Source: Candidatus Uabimicrobium amorphum
GTDB lineage: Bacteria; Planctomycetota; Uabimicrobiia; Uabimicrobiales; Uabimicrobiaceae
Direction: 5' to 3'
DNA length: 64,000 nucleotides
NCBI RefSeq assembly: GCF_009002475.1
Contig: NZ_AP019860.1
Location: 930,001-994,000 of the forward strand
The notes beneath the pieces were generated by a model, which did no database searches, was not told the origin of the DNA, and worked only from the letters and a program-made list of their open reading frames with translations. Positions 1 through 8,464 of the stretch are shown piece by piece; position 1 is the first letter of the stretch; each line of letters starts with the position of its first letter. The position numbers were made by a program, and so were the translations under genes.

Positions 1-1
1 T

Positions 2-1522
2 CTAGGGCGGAAAGGGTACCGCACTTTAAAGAAGTTTTTGCAAGATAAAAACCCTACAAGGCGTCACTATGCTCACAGTTATTTGTGGAATAACAGCAAG
101 TTCATAAAAGATAAAGATGAGTTTGTCAATCTATACAAAAGCGGCCTAAACGATAATGACGAAAACGTTAATATGATATGTCTTTCTTTTTTCGATAAGT
201 ACATAAAAAAGGCTTCGATAAATAGAATTGCTCTGGATTTAAAAAGATTAGGATTAAGTCAAAAATCGCAAGAACTGACGTTGCGCGCCCTGTGCTTGTG
301 GAATATTTCTCTACAGCCTGTCGAAGCGATTATCTCCATATTGGAAGAAAATCCACAAATGTCTCCTCTTACGCAGTGTATGATCGTGCGCTATTTTTCC
401 ATTTGCGAATACATGAAAAAAAATCGTCCGGGAAGCTTTCCTCCTGGGTTAATGAAACTGTTGGCATATACTGCACGTAGCCAAAATCATTTTTTTCAAG
501 CAAATATGTATTTCCTCATGGCGCTTTTTGTTCCTCAGTTGGTTATGGACGGAACAAGAAAGCATCCTGACACACAGGCAGGACTAATTAACGGATTGGG
601 CTACTCTATGGGGTTATCGCGACAGGGACAATTTTTAAAAGACAACCTTGCGCGATACCTGTACGAACCACAGCCAACCATACGCCAAGCCGCCAATACC
701 ATGATGGTCATGATATTAAATGACAACGAGAGAGCACAGTTTTGCAACTCATTGCAAAATAATCAGGATGCATTTGTACTTGCAGGAGCGAGCGATGGTT
801 TTCACCGCATTATGCAATTGCGTTTGTCGTTGATGGATCTCAAGGATCCCGTCAAAATGCAAATGAAGATGATGAGGGTGGTAAATCCACAGCGTTATCG
901 ACCGTATACGTTTGAAAAGAAATATGACAAATACGAAGTTGCTCTTCGAACAAGAAGCCGCTCGACTGAGAGCTATTTACAAAAAATGTATCAAGCAAAA
1001 AAGCTATACGAGCGACCTGTTTATCTATATGAAGAAGCTTTGCTTCTCATGGCGTCGAATCGAGATGCAAAGCCGAGCTTGCGTAGAGCAATTGACTTGG
1101 TACCAGACTTTTACCGGGCACGAGTCACCCTTGCAGGAATTTTACAAAAAGAAGGGCGTGGTAAAGAAGCTTTTCTTTTGGTCGAAAACATTGTTGCAAA
1201 AATAGATAATCCTTATACATTACAGAAAATAGCACAACTTTTTAAGAAGCTAAGAAAGTACTCTCATGCGGAGATCGCTTACAAGAAACTTTGGGACTTA
1301 GACCCATATAAAAAAGAACGATTTTTAGATATTGTTCGTATCTTTTGTTTGCAAAAAAAACGTCAAGAAGCCCTTCGTTACGTAAGTTGGGGCGTAAAGA
1401 TGTTTAAGCGTAAGTACGCCACTACGGCAAGTTACGATGATATTATCGCACAAAGTGACTTTGCTGAAGACGAATTTAAGCTGATCTACAAGAGTTCTCA
1501 AATACAAAGGTTGCCCGAGTAA
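2..1522 (+). CDS. TPR-like helical repeat protein, 5' end outside the window
   Basis: The reading frame is open right back to base 2, and the first possible start inside the window is a TTG at 38 with no ribosome binding site. The gene therefore almost certainly begins upstream and what is seen is the C-terminal part, about 507 codons. The protein is cytoplasmic-looking and helical, with no signal peptide or membrane segment. The C-terminal third (about residues 330-470 counted from position 38) holds degenerate tetratricopeptide-like pairs, such as RARVTLAGILQKEGRGKEAF and HAEIAYKKLWDLDPYKKERF. The earlier part looks like HEAT-like helices. Its stop overlaps the next start (TAATG), so the two genes are translationally coupled. 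TPR proteins are usually scaffolds; no more specific function can be given. Confidence 0.75.
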   Translation, partial: LGRKGYRTLKKFLQDKNPTRRHYAHSYLWNNSKFIKDKDEFVNLYKSGLNDNDENVNMICLSFFDKYIKKASINRIALDLKRLGLSQKSQELTLRALCLWNISLQPVEAIISILEENPQMSPLTQCMIVRYFSICEYMKKNRPGSFPPGLMKLLAYTARSQNHFFQANMYFLMALFVPQLVMDGTRKHPDTQAGLINGLGYSMGLSRQGQFLKDNLARYLYEPQPTIRQAANTMMVMILNDNERAQFCNSLQNNQDAFVLAGASDGFHRIMQLRLSLMDLKDPVKMQMKMMRVVNPQRYRPYTFEKKYDKYEVALRTRSRSTESYLQKMYQAKKLYERPVYLYEEALLLMASNRDAKPSLRRAIDLVPDFYRARVTLAGILQKEGRGKEAFLLVENIVAKIDNPYTLQKIAQLFKKLRKYSHAEIAYKKLWDLDPYKKERFLDIVRIFCLQKKRQEALRYVSWGVKMFKRKYATTASYDDIIAQSDFAEDEFKLIYKSSQIQRLPE

Positions 1523-3282
1523 TGTATGATACCAAAATGGATATGGTGATGGAAAACTGTCGTGTGGCGTTGCAAAAAGACCAAGAAAATGGCAATAAAA
1601 TCGATGGTTATCTCAAAATTGACGAACCGTATATCGAAGAAGACGATCTCAAAACGTTTTTTTCCGCATATGAAAATTTACTGCAAAACGGGGTTGTCGT
1701 CTGGGGACACTTAATCCAAGCCAATTTTGAATTGTATTCTTCTGGAAAATGTGATCGTCCAGGCGAAGTGGTGTATTGTAAGAATCCTTTGCTGCGTTGT
1801 GATGTGGGTAGACTAGAATGGATTGCTGCGGAAATTTTTAATCTAAAAGGAACAACCCCTGAAGATCCGTCTTTAAAAGAAATCGCAGATTATCTCACCG
1901 ATGGGTACATTCGCGTTTTTGGTTTGCCAGTGCCTCCTGCCATATCACGTAAAGATATATATCAAATTTCCACGGTATATTTCGCACGACACCACCTGCC
2001 CAATAAAAAGTTGAGTGGTTCCGTATTCCCGGTCATTATCGATAAGGACAATCCGCGTGTGGCTATGGTTCTCCCCCACAAATACTGGCCACGCGATTTT
2101 TTAGATCATTGGAATAAGCAAAAAAACAATCATACGACACAGCCCAAAAAACCAAAAACCCCGAAGATTCTCCATTTGTCATTTTACAATACCGTATTTA
2201 TGACTCTTTTAGCTATAGGTCTCCTGTTTTTCTTTGTCATACCTACGGCATATATGAAGTTTTTTCCCCTACAAAAAATGACATGTGGCGAGTTTTTCGA
2301 TACCGACAAAAAACCCCTTGCGGTGGATTTTAGCGATGGCTCTTTAGATTATACAAAAGCGGTAACCATCGATGACAATATGTATGTTCCTGTTCGTGCA
2401 CAGCAAAAGAAACACAAATTTATACGCGTCGTGATTGAATTTTCCAAAGATGCCGACAGAAAAAAAATTGGTGCGCGGGGAGTTCAAGAGTTTTATACGG
2501 ACCCGAAATTACAGCAGCAAGTGTCCCACGAAATAAGTATTCGCCACGGGGTGAGAGTCAAAGATTTACTCGTTCTTACCACGGTGGAAACCGATAAACG
2601 TTTGTTGTGGATTCTGATTGCGGTTTTTGTCATCGCTTGTATATTGTCACCTCTAAATATAGTGCGCTATATTGGTATGTTTCGCAGTGGAAGTTACGAC
2701 GACCATTCTCATGGTCAATTGACCAAGGCCGGTCTTTTGATTTTGTTTGCGTCTCTTGTCGCCTTCTTCATCACGTTTAGTAGCCTATACACGAGGTACA
2801 AACATGGAGAAACTATCGAGAAAAACTGTGGAGATTTTTATAAAGATCGCGAAGACCTTATCAATGTTTCAATAAAAGATTGCATTGTAGATTACAACAA
2901 AACTGTACATTTAGACCATCAAATAGTCGTCCCCGTTTTCCCAAAAAATATGCAAAATGAAGAAATGCGTATCTTTTTAATTTTAGGGGAATGGAAGAAA
3001 AAAAATCGTGCGCGCAAATACCTACATCTTAAAAACAAAGGAAAAAAAATACGCCTTTTGACAAACTATAAAGCGATAAAGGGTATGGTTAGCGAAGACA
3101 AAGGCCACGAGAAGATCCTTGCCGAAATGCGTAATAAAGGTAAAGTCGGAGAAAACTATACATTTATCGAAGAAGGTAAAAAGTTGCCAAGTACTTTCTT
3201 TGTTGTATCTCGCGGAATCTTGGCAATCATTTGTTTGATTTTGGGGTTATGGATTTGCACAAAAGTGGGCGACGATGAATAA
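1522..3282 (+). CDS. Membrane protein with a duplicated CxxF/DY ectodomain
   Basis: This 586-residue protein of unknown family starts at an ATG overlapping the upstream stop by one base. Residues 1-215 form a soluble, probably cytosolic domain. Four membrane segments follow at about 220-245, 361-381, 403-425 and 562-580. The two loops between segments 1-2 and 3-4 are related to each other. Each opens with a Cys just after the membrane (MTCGEFF near 253, KNCGDFY near 433), then has a D-Y-x-K-[AT]-V motif and a short V-P-V strand, and ends in a basic helical stretch before the next membrane segment. The gene at 16440-17978 carries a third copy. Two tandem TM-ectodomain-TM units suggest a duplication. 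Function is unknown. Confidence 0.8.
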   Translation: MYDTKMDMVMENCRVALQKDQENGNKIDGYLKIDEPYIEEDDLKTFFSAYENLLQNGVVVWGHLIQANFELYSSGKCDRPGEVVYCKNPLLRCDVGRLEWIAAEIFNLKGTTPEDPSLKEIADYLTDGYIRVFGLPVPPAISRKDIYQISTVYFARHHLPNKKLSGSVFPVIIDKDNPRVAMVLPHKYWPRDFLDHWNKQKNNHTTQPKKPKTPKILHLSFYNTVFMTLLAIGLLFFFVIPTAYMKFFPLQKMTCGEFFDTDKKPLAVDFSDGSLDYTKAVTIDDNMYVPVRAQQKKHKFIRVVIEFSKDADRKKIGARGVQEFYTDPKLQQQVSHEISIRHGVRVKDLLVLTTVETDKRLLWILIAVFVIACILSPLNIVRYIGMFRSGSYDDHSHGQLTKAGLLILFASLVAFFITFSSLYTRYKHGETIEKNCGDFYKDREDLINVSIKDCIVDYNKTVHLDHQIVVPVFPKNMQNEEMRIFLILGEWKKKNRARKYLHLKNKGKKIRLLTNYKAIKGMVSEDKGHEKILAEMRNKGKVGENYTFIEEGKKLPSTFFVVSRGILAIICLILGLWICTKVGDDE

Positions 3283-3314
3283 ACGTTAGCGGTTTGTAAA
3301 GAAGTATCTATCAT

Positions 3315-3731
3315 TTACGATGGTAAATGAAACAGCTTATCAATAATTTTTTGTCTAAGTTCCTTATCATATCTACTTTTACCAACCAACGCTTTCTGCA
3401 TACGTGGAAAAATAATGAGGTGCTCCTCGCCATTTTTCAGTTTCAATTTGTATCTTGGAAATCCTATGTTGTATGGAATCACCACAAAACGGGTATTTTT
3501 TTTAAAAGACTCTATCTCTTCGATATCTATCTCAAAGGTAGTATCGGAGAAATTTTTAATTGTGTTGATAAGTTTTCCCATTTGCACGCGGTGAAAGAAC
3601 AGCTTGTTTCCTTCGAGTTTCACAGCATAGCAAGGTAGTATTTGCACCAGGACGTTTGTCAGTATTTTTTGTGAAGCTGTTTGTGCTAAATATACGCAAA
3701 TCAGCTTATCTTCATTCTGTAAATCCACCAT
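3315..3731 (-). CDS. Hypothetical small soluble protein
   Basis: This 138-residue protein is not one I recognise. It is predicted soluble, with no signal peptide or membrane segment and a beta-rich pattern of alternating hydrophobic residues. A central stretch with the RFVVIPYNIGFPRYKL run is followed by a basic C-terminal helix. It faces the upstream membrane-protein gene tail to tail. A short hairpin (TCATTTAC/GTAAATGA, 3311-3330) covers its stop codon. The opposite-strand frame over the same bases has no start signal or protein-like composition, which favours this strand. A bacterial PH- or GRAM-like fold is possible from the strand-strand-helix order but is only a guess. Confidence 0.6.
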   Translation of the reverse strand: MVDLQNEDKLICVYLAQTASQKILTNVLVQILPCYAVKLEGNKLFFHRVQMGKLINTIKNFSDTTFEIDIEEIESFKKNTRFVVIPYNIGFPRYKLKLKNGEEHLIIFPRMQKALVGKSRYDKELRQKIIDKLFHLPS

Positions 3732-3837
3732 ATTTACCCTATTTTTTTATCATTTCTAAAATTTTTGCGAACCATCCATAAATTAGTAGAGTATTACCAC
3801 TGAGAAAAAAAGAAAAGAAATCGAAAGGATAAATAAT

Positions 3838-5745
3838 ATGAGTGGTAAATACTCTGCGTACTATGATAACAATTTTACGCAAAATGCAAAAAAAATTTTA
3901 CAAAAATATATTGAAGACTGCGTCAGCAATGGCAAAAAATATCAGTTAGCTCCTGAGGCAATAGCCGAATATGTCAGTAGCAAAGTTAAGGAGCTTACTG
4001 CGGAAATTGCGGAAGTTGATGCCGAAGCCGTTATGGATATCATTGGGCAGTTACCGAGCGCAGCAGAAATAGCCAATGAGTGTCGTGAAAAACCAGAATT
4101 TGCAGAATCGAACGGTTACGCCCAGCTTCACTTATCGGAAAATAATCGTTTTTTAGGCGGTGTTTGCGGTGGATTAGGAGAATATTTTCGCATAGATCCT
4201 ACTCTCATTCGCGTGGCATTTATCGCCGGAAGTTTTATTGGTGGAGCAGCAATTGTTGTTTACATCATTTTATGGTTGGCTTTTTTCGAAAAAGAAAAAG
4301 GCAAAGATTACCCTCCTCTTGTCGCACTTATTTTTCAAGTTCTCAACATTCTTCGCGTGGTTGTTATTTCATTGCTGTGGGTTGTTTCTAAAAAAAAAGT
4401 CGCCACTTCTTCCCCACAACAAACCGAGAATAAAACACAAAAAAAAGATGAACCTGAGCCTGTAAAAAAGCGTAACTTTTTTCGGCGTGTTTTTGGGGGC
4501 CTGACGTTTGTCGCCATGTCGCTTCTGCTCTATTTACCAAGTATTTTGGTATTGTTGGGGATAGCTAGCTTTTCGCTATGGGGTATATTTTACCCCATAG
4601 TCGATATCGATGGATTCCAATTTAGCTTTGCACAATTGAGCATTCCTGGCGTTGTTTTGGCAATTTCCGCCGCAGTGTTGACCTTTTTGTTATTTTTACT
4701 GGTAATTACTTTTGTAGGGCGTTTGCACTTCAAGGCAAAAGTAATGGGGAAAACCATGGGAGTTTTTACGATATTGTTTATTGTACTCTCTATTTTTTCT
4801 CTAGGTTCATCTGTGGCGATTACCGCGTTTCAAAACCGCAATGTAGAGTCAAATACAGTGGTGCATACCATCCCTAGTGACAAAGAGATAAACTTTTCTC
4901 TTGAGCATTTGCGTTCACATGTTCGTGTCGAAAGTTTGAAAATCCGTGGTGAGAAAACAGCGGAACAAATAACGGTTCGTTGTGATATCAGTGCTAGGGG
5001 GGAAGACAGTGAACAAGCAGAGAATAACTTGCAAAATATACAAGTTTCTTGGCTAGAGGGGAAAGTTTTTCCGCAGATTGTCAAAAATAGTGATGACTTT
5101 CACTTTGAAAAAATCAATATTGAAGTGGTGGTTCCTACGACAAAAAAAATTGCGATAAAGGGGCGGAGCCGCAAACGTCTTATCATTGAAGGCGTTTTTT
5201 CTCAGCAAATAGAACTTGATCTCGACCATAGCCATATTGTTTTGCAAAATATCGAAACCCCTGAGATCAATTTGGTGGGAAAGAAAACTTTTTTTCAACT
5301 AAGCGAAGTGAAAATACCACTTGCTAAGGTAAATCTCGAAAGAGGAAAAACTCACATCAAAAATAGCGACATCGAAAACTTGATGATCCACAGTTACCGT
5401 GGTCGCGTTCATTGCACAGAGAGCAATATACAACTGCAGTTGCATAATGACAAGGGGCATGCATTTATTATGGAAAATGTCGGCGTGTTAGAAATCGAAA
5501 ATCATCGTGGACATGTTGAAATTAGAGACCACAAATTTATAGAGAAAAGTCAAAGTTCTATTGCTTGCAAGCACGGCAGTTTAGACATCGGATTGTCGAC
5601 AAAAAACTTACCGCAGTTCAATATCACCAACAGCCACAGCCGTGTCCGTAATAAACTGCCAAATTTTTCTTCAGGTGACGCCATTGTCGATTTAAACCTG
5701 AACTATGGTCGTGTCTATCTACACCCCGTGTACATAGATCATTAG
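3838..5745 (+). CDS. PspC-domain membrane protein with beta-helical C-terminal domain
   Basis: This protein has 635 residues, and an AAAGGA ribosome site precedes the ATG. Residues 1-95 form a soluble helical region. A PspC domain follows at about 102-152, with the hallmark RFLGGVCGGLGEYF and LIRVAFI motifs and the first membrane helix. Further membrane helices lie near 161-182, 221-250, 268-295 and 304-330. The last 300 residues are beta-rich and read like a DUF4097/adhesin-type right-handed beta structure, probably outside the cytoplasmic membrane. PspC partners the phage-shock and envelope-stress response in other bacteria. The next gene has the same PspC-multi-TM-beta layout, and an ECF sigma factor follows, so an envelope sensor or stabilising role is likely by inference. 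Confidence 0.85.
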   Translation: MSGKYSAYYDNNFTQNAKKILQKYIEDCVSNGKKYQLAPEAIAEYVSSKVKELTAEIAEVDAEAVMDIIGQLPSAAEIANECREKPEFAESNGYAQLHLSENNRFLGGVCGGLGEYFRIDPTLIRVAFIAGSFIGGAAIVVYIILWLAFFEKEKGKDYPPLVALIFQVLNILRVVVISLLWVVSKKKVATSSPQQTENKTQKKDEPEPVKKRNFFRRVFGGLTFVAMSLLLYLPSILVLLGIASFSLWGIFYPIVDIDGFQFSFAQLSIPGVVLAISAAVLTFLLFLLVITFVGRLHFKAKVMGKTMGVFTILFIVLSIFSLGSSVAITAFQNRNVESNTVVHTIPSDKEINFSLEHLRSHVRVESLKIRGEKTAEQITVRCDISARGEDSEQAENNLQNIQVSWLEGKVFPQIVKNSDDFHFEKINIEVVVPTTKKIAIKGRSRKRLIIEGVFSQQIELDLDHSHIVLQNIETPEINLVGKKTFFQLSEVKIPLAKVNLERGKTHIKNSDIENLMIHSYRGRVHCTESNIQLQLHNDKGHAFIMENVGVLEIENHRGHVEIRDHKFIEKSQSSIACKHGSLDIGLSTKNLPQFNITNSHSRVRNKLPNFSSGDAIVDLNLNYGRVYLHPVYIDH

Positions 5746-5755
5746 ATTTTTTTTG

Positions 5756-5775
5756 ACAGGATGAACAGGATGAAC
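5756..5775. repeat. Dispersed 9-bp tandem motif (ACAGGATGA)
   Basis: Two tandem copies of a 9-mer, ACAGGATGA, follow a T-run just after the first PspC gene. A related motif in the opposite orientation occurs at 15731-15745 beside the CBS gene. Both are intergenic. They look like members of a dispersed short repeat family. Confidence 0.5.
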
Positions 5776-5838
5776 GGCTGTGGCTGGTTGATTTTGTTAA
5801 TTCTCACGACTTGTGTTAGGTAGAGAAAATATTTTATA

Positions 5839-5909
5839 CGTTCCCGATCCTGTTCCCGTAAGAGAACAACGTTATTTTCGGGAACGGGATCGGGAACGGG
5901 AACGGGATT
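5839..5909. repeat. Inverted hexanucleotide repeat hairpin (GGGAAC family)
   Basis: Five hexamers of the form GGGAAC/GGGATC/GGGATT run from 5880 to 5909. A near-perfect inverted copy lies at 5840-5858 and pairs with 5879-5897 over 19 bp with one mismatch, leaving a 20-nt loop. The structure sits between two PspC genes, just before the start of the second. It could act as a terminator, an mRNA hairpin or a slippage-prone repeat. Related hexamers occur at 26197-26214, and the same core sits in the hairpin at 42631-42669. Confidence 0.85.
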
Positions 5910-5934
5910 GGTAAAATTCATGGATTGGGTTGTT

Positions 5935-7413
5935 ATGAAACAAACATGTAGTAAGTGTGGTAGAGAAATAGACGGCAATTGGTGCGATGATTGTCATAGC
6001 GCAAATTTTGCTTGGCGTCGTGTCAGAGAAGGTAGTAAAATTTTTGGTGTATGCCAGGGGCTGTCGATATACACTCATCTACCAGTGGCCGCTATTCGCT
6101 TGGCATTTGTTGTGGCCGCGATATTTGGTGGTTGGGGAATACTTTTATATCTGATTTTATGCCTTTTTCCTGCCAGAGACGCAAGTGAGGCATCTCCGCT
6201 ATCACAATTCGAAGACGACGATAGCACTGGTATTGGTATTTTTGAATCGTCGAAAAAGATATTATATAAATTTTTGTCTTTTATTATTTTTGTCATTTTA
6301 TGTGCATGTCTTTATCTACCACTTTTTACTATCTGTACGGTTGCCGTAATTGTCTCTATCAGTGGATGGTTCTATCCCTATTTACAAATAGGTGTGTATC
6401 GCAGCACATTTTTTGAACTAGGTGCCATTGGCTTTTTGTGGGGAATATGCAACCCGCTTCTTGGTATTGTTACGATTTATTTTATTGTGCATTGGATATT
6501 GACATTTCATCTGAAAAAATGGCAATGGACAATAACGAAAACTGTCATTACTTGGTTTGTGATCGCTGCAACGTGTGTTTCATGTTTATGGATGTTTCAT
6601 CTTCTGCACCGCAAAACTCATTCTAAAACATGGAATGTCGCAACGACCAGCCAGTTATCGCAGATTTTACAGACGGAAAATATTCCGATTCGCCGTATCT
6701 TTTTTACGACACATAAAAAGAAGCAAACAGTTGTTACATATTCCTTATATGTACATGAGCTTTCTTCAAATATTGTAAAAAACATGGATAATATTGACAT
6801 GCTGTGGAATGAAAAACCGCGTTGGTACAATCTACATATGTTGAAAAAATCTTTTGCATATTTCGATATTTTCATCTATATGCCTGAAAATGAAAATTTG
6901 GAATTGCGTGGCATTCCTCGTTTGTATATTACCGGGAAATGGCGCAAGGTTTTCTTGGAGAACATCGATGAAATTACCTTAGAAAACACGCAAATTAAAA
7001 CCCTTAACATAAACACCAACGGTGGAAAAGTACGTATCGAAAATGCCGATGTCGCAGCGATGTACCTATATCTTACCAGTTGTGAGACGATCATCGATGC
7101 TTTTCAGGGAAAAGATAGCAAAATATATCAAAATGATGGGTGGTTGGAGATGGTCGATTTTGCAGGGAAAATACAACTACAAAATATTGTGGGGCATTGT
7201 AAAATAGTTCGACCACTTTTTGAGAATAACAATGAAATCACCACCGACTCGGGAAATATTCGCATATATTTTTTACATGACTTTATCCCCAATCTTGATT
7301 GTCGTGGAGAAAATATTGTCAATTCCGCGCCACGATTTTCCATGGAAGACAAATTGTTAAAAATAGTGAGTGACAATGCCCGAGTTACTCTAAAGATGTA
7401 TGGTTTGAAGTAG
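5935..7413 (+). CDS. Zinc-ribbon PspC-domain membrane protein
   Basis: I place the start at ATG 5935, giving 492 residues, because the protein then begins directly with a zinc ribbon (C5, C8, C18, C21 in MKQTCSKCGREIDGNWCDDC). Earlier in-frame starts at 5908 (TTG) and 5920 would add only a few residues encoded by the adjoining repeat. A PspC domain spans about 25-78 (GSKIFGVCQGLSIY, IRLAFVV). Three or four more membrane helices follow, then a C-terminal beta-rich domain of about 270 residues with ladder-like strands. The overall plan repeats the upstream gene, so the two are paralogues. The short gap to the sigma factor downstream suggests a shared role in sensing envelope state, with the zinc ribbon facing the cytoplasm. 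Confidence 0.8.
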   Translation: MKQTCSKCGREIDGNWCDDCHSANFAWRRVREGSKIFGVCQGLSIYTHLPVAAIRLAFVVAAIFGGWGILLYLILCLFPARDASEASPLSQFEDDDSTGIGIFESSKKILYKFLSFIIFVILCACLYLPLFTICTVAVIVSISGWFYPYLQIGVYRSTFFELGAIGFLWGICNPLLGIVTIYFIVHWILTFHLKKWQWTITKTVITWFVIAATCVSCLWMFHLLHRKTHSKTWNVATTSQLSQILQTENIPIRRIFFTTHKKKQTVVTYSLYVHELSSNIVKNMDNIDMLWNEKPRWYNLHMLKKSFAYFDIFIYMPENENLELRGIPRLYITGKWRKVFLENIDEITLENTQIKTLNINTNGGKVRIENADVAAMYLYLTSCETIIDAFQGKDSKIYQNDGWLEMVDFAGKIQLQNIVGHCKIVRPLFENNNEITTDSGNIRIYFLHDFIPNLDCRGENIVNSAPRFSMEDKLLKIVSDNARVTLKMYGLK

Positions 7414-7473
7414 CCGCTTCGTTTGCGAGAAGTAAAAAAACATAGACGCTGTTTTATTGATGGAGTATAATAA

Positions 7474-7986
7474 TTGGTAGCAGATGAAACTTTGATGCAG
7501 CAAGTGATCTCTGGAGACTCAAAAGCGGCGGATGCACTGTTGGAACGGTATAAGAAGCCGTTGTATAGCTTTATTTTTCGCATGACGGTAAATGAAAGTG
7601 ATAGCGATGACCTTTTTCAAGAAACATGGTTACGCGTTATCCGTTATTGTCGCACATTTAACCCGCAAAAAAAGTTTAGTACTTGGCTATTCCAAATAGC
7701 CGCCAACTGTACACGAGATTTTTTCCGCAATAAGAAAAATTTTGTTTCTTTAGAGGAAGCGCCTCCGGCTGTCCATGAAGAAAAATCGTCTCTAGAAAAT
7801 AGCGAATGGGCACGTAAGCTAATGAAGAATTTGCCCGTGTATCAGAGAGAAGTTGTTGTCTTGAAGTTTTTTCATAGCAAAAAAGAGCGCGAAATTGCTG
7901 AAATTTTAGACATTCCTATTGGAACGGTTAAAAGTCGATTGCACAAAGCAATGAATTATTTAAAGGGGATGCATGGTGAACAATGA
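7474..7986 (+). CDS. ECF-type RNA polymerase sigma-70 factor
   Basis: This 170-residue sigma factor starts at TTG 7474, which is preceded by TGGAG at a good distance. Region 2 is seen around residues 20-85 (DLFQETWLRVIRY, STWLFQIAANCTRDFFR), which binds core polymerase and the -10 element. Region 4 lies around 116-163, with a helix-turn-helix (EIAEILDIPIGTVKSRLHKA) that reads the -35 element. No region 1 or 3 is present, as is normal for extracytoplasmic-function factors. The next gene overlaps its last 14 bases and encodes a small membrane protein, the usual arrangement for an anti-sigma partner. The PspC genes just upstream are candidate members of the same regulon. Confidence 0.93.
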   Translation: MVADETLMQQVISGDSKAADALLERYKKPLYSFIFRMTVNESDSDDLFQETWLRVIRYCRTFNPQKKFSTWLFQIAANCTRDFFRNKKNFVSLEEAPPAVHEEKSSLENSEWARKLMKNLPVYQREVVVLKFFHSKKEREIAEILDIPIGTVKSRLHKAMNYLKGMHGEQ

Positions 7987-8329
7987 AAATTTTATGGAAC
8001 TATTCGTAGAATCATTCCCAAATCCAGAGCCTAAAGAGGAACTTATACTTAAAGTTCAACAGCAAATGGCTACGGCGATGACAAGGAAACAACGTCTGCC
8101 CCATAAGGCACTAGGAGTAGTTGTCTTAATTACTTTGGCAACTCTACCATTGTTTTCTGTGGTGAATTACTTTTACTATATTGCACTACAACAAATTATT
8201 GTGACGTATTTTCCGCAAATGTTGACATCGTTTTTAATTGTATTCACCGTTTCTGTCACTTTGATAGGAGCCATTTGTTACGGGTTTATTCCCATTTGGA
8301 TTGCTTATAGTCTCCATCGCAGGGTTTAA
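7973..8329 (+). CDS. Small two-TM membrane protein, candidate anti-sigma factor
   Basis: This 118-residue protein starts 14 bases inside the sigma-factor gene, so translation is likely coupled. Residues 1-45 are cytosolic and helical. Two membrane segments follow at about 45-72 and 83-110, with a short basic tail (YSLHRRV). It lacks the HxxxCxxC zinc motif of ZAS anti-sigma factors, so its family is not recognised. The anti-sigma role is inferred from gene order, overlap and the cytosolic-head plus membrane layout. It could instead be an unrelated small membrane protein. Confidence 0.7.
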   Translation: MVNNENFMELFVESFPNPEPKEELILKVQQQMATAMTRKQRLPHKALGVVVLITLATLPLFSVVNYFYYIALQQIIVTYFPQMLTSFLIVFTVSVTLIGAICYGFIPIWIAYSLHRRV

Positions 8330-8464
8330 AGGGGCGAATTTTCGCCTCATACCCCAAAACACTCTTATCCACACCTAAAACGCACACCACAATTTTCGCG
8401 AATAACTAAACGCAAAGGAGAAATCTATGACAGCGATGGCCATAGAATAATTTGGGAGAAACAA

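Noticed and set aside
8427..8450. Short leader peptide beginning ATGACAGCGATGGCC
   Set aside because: Seven codons with no regulatory hairpin downstream; probably chance.
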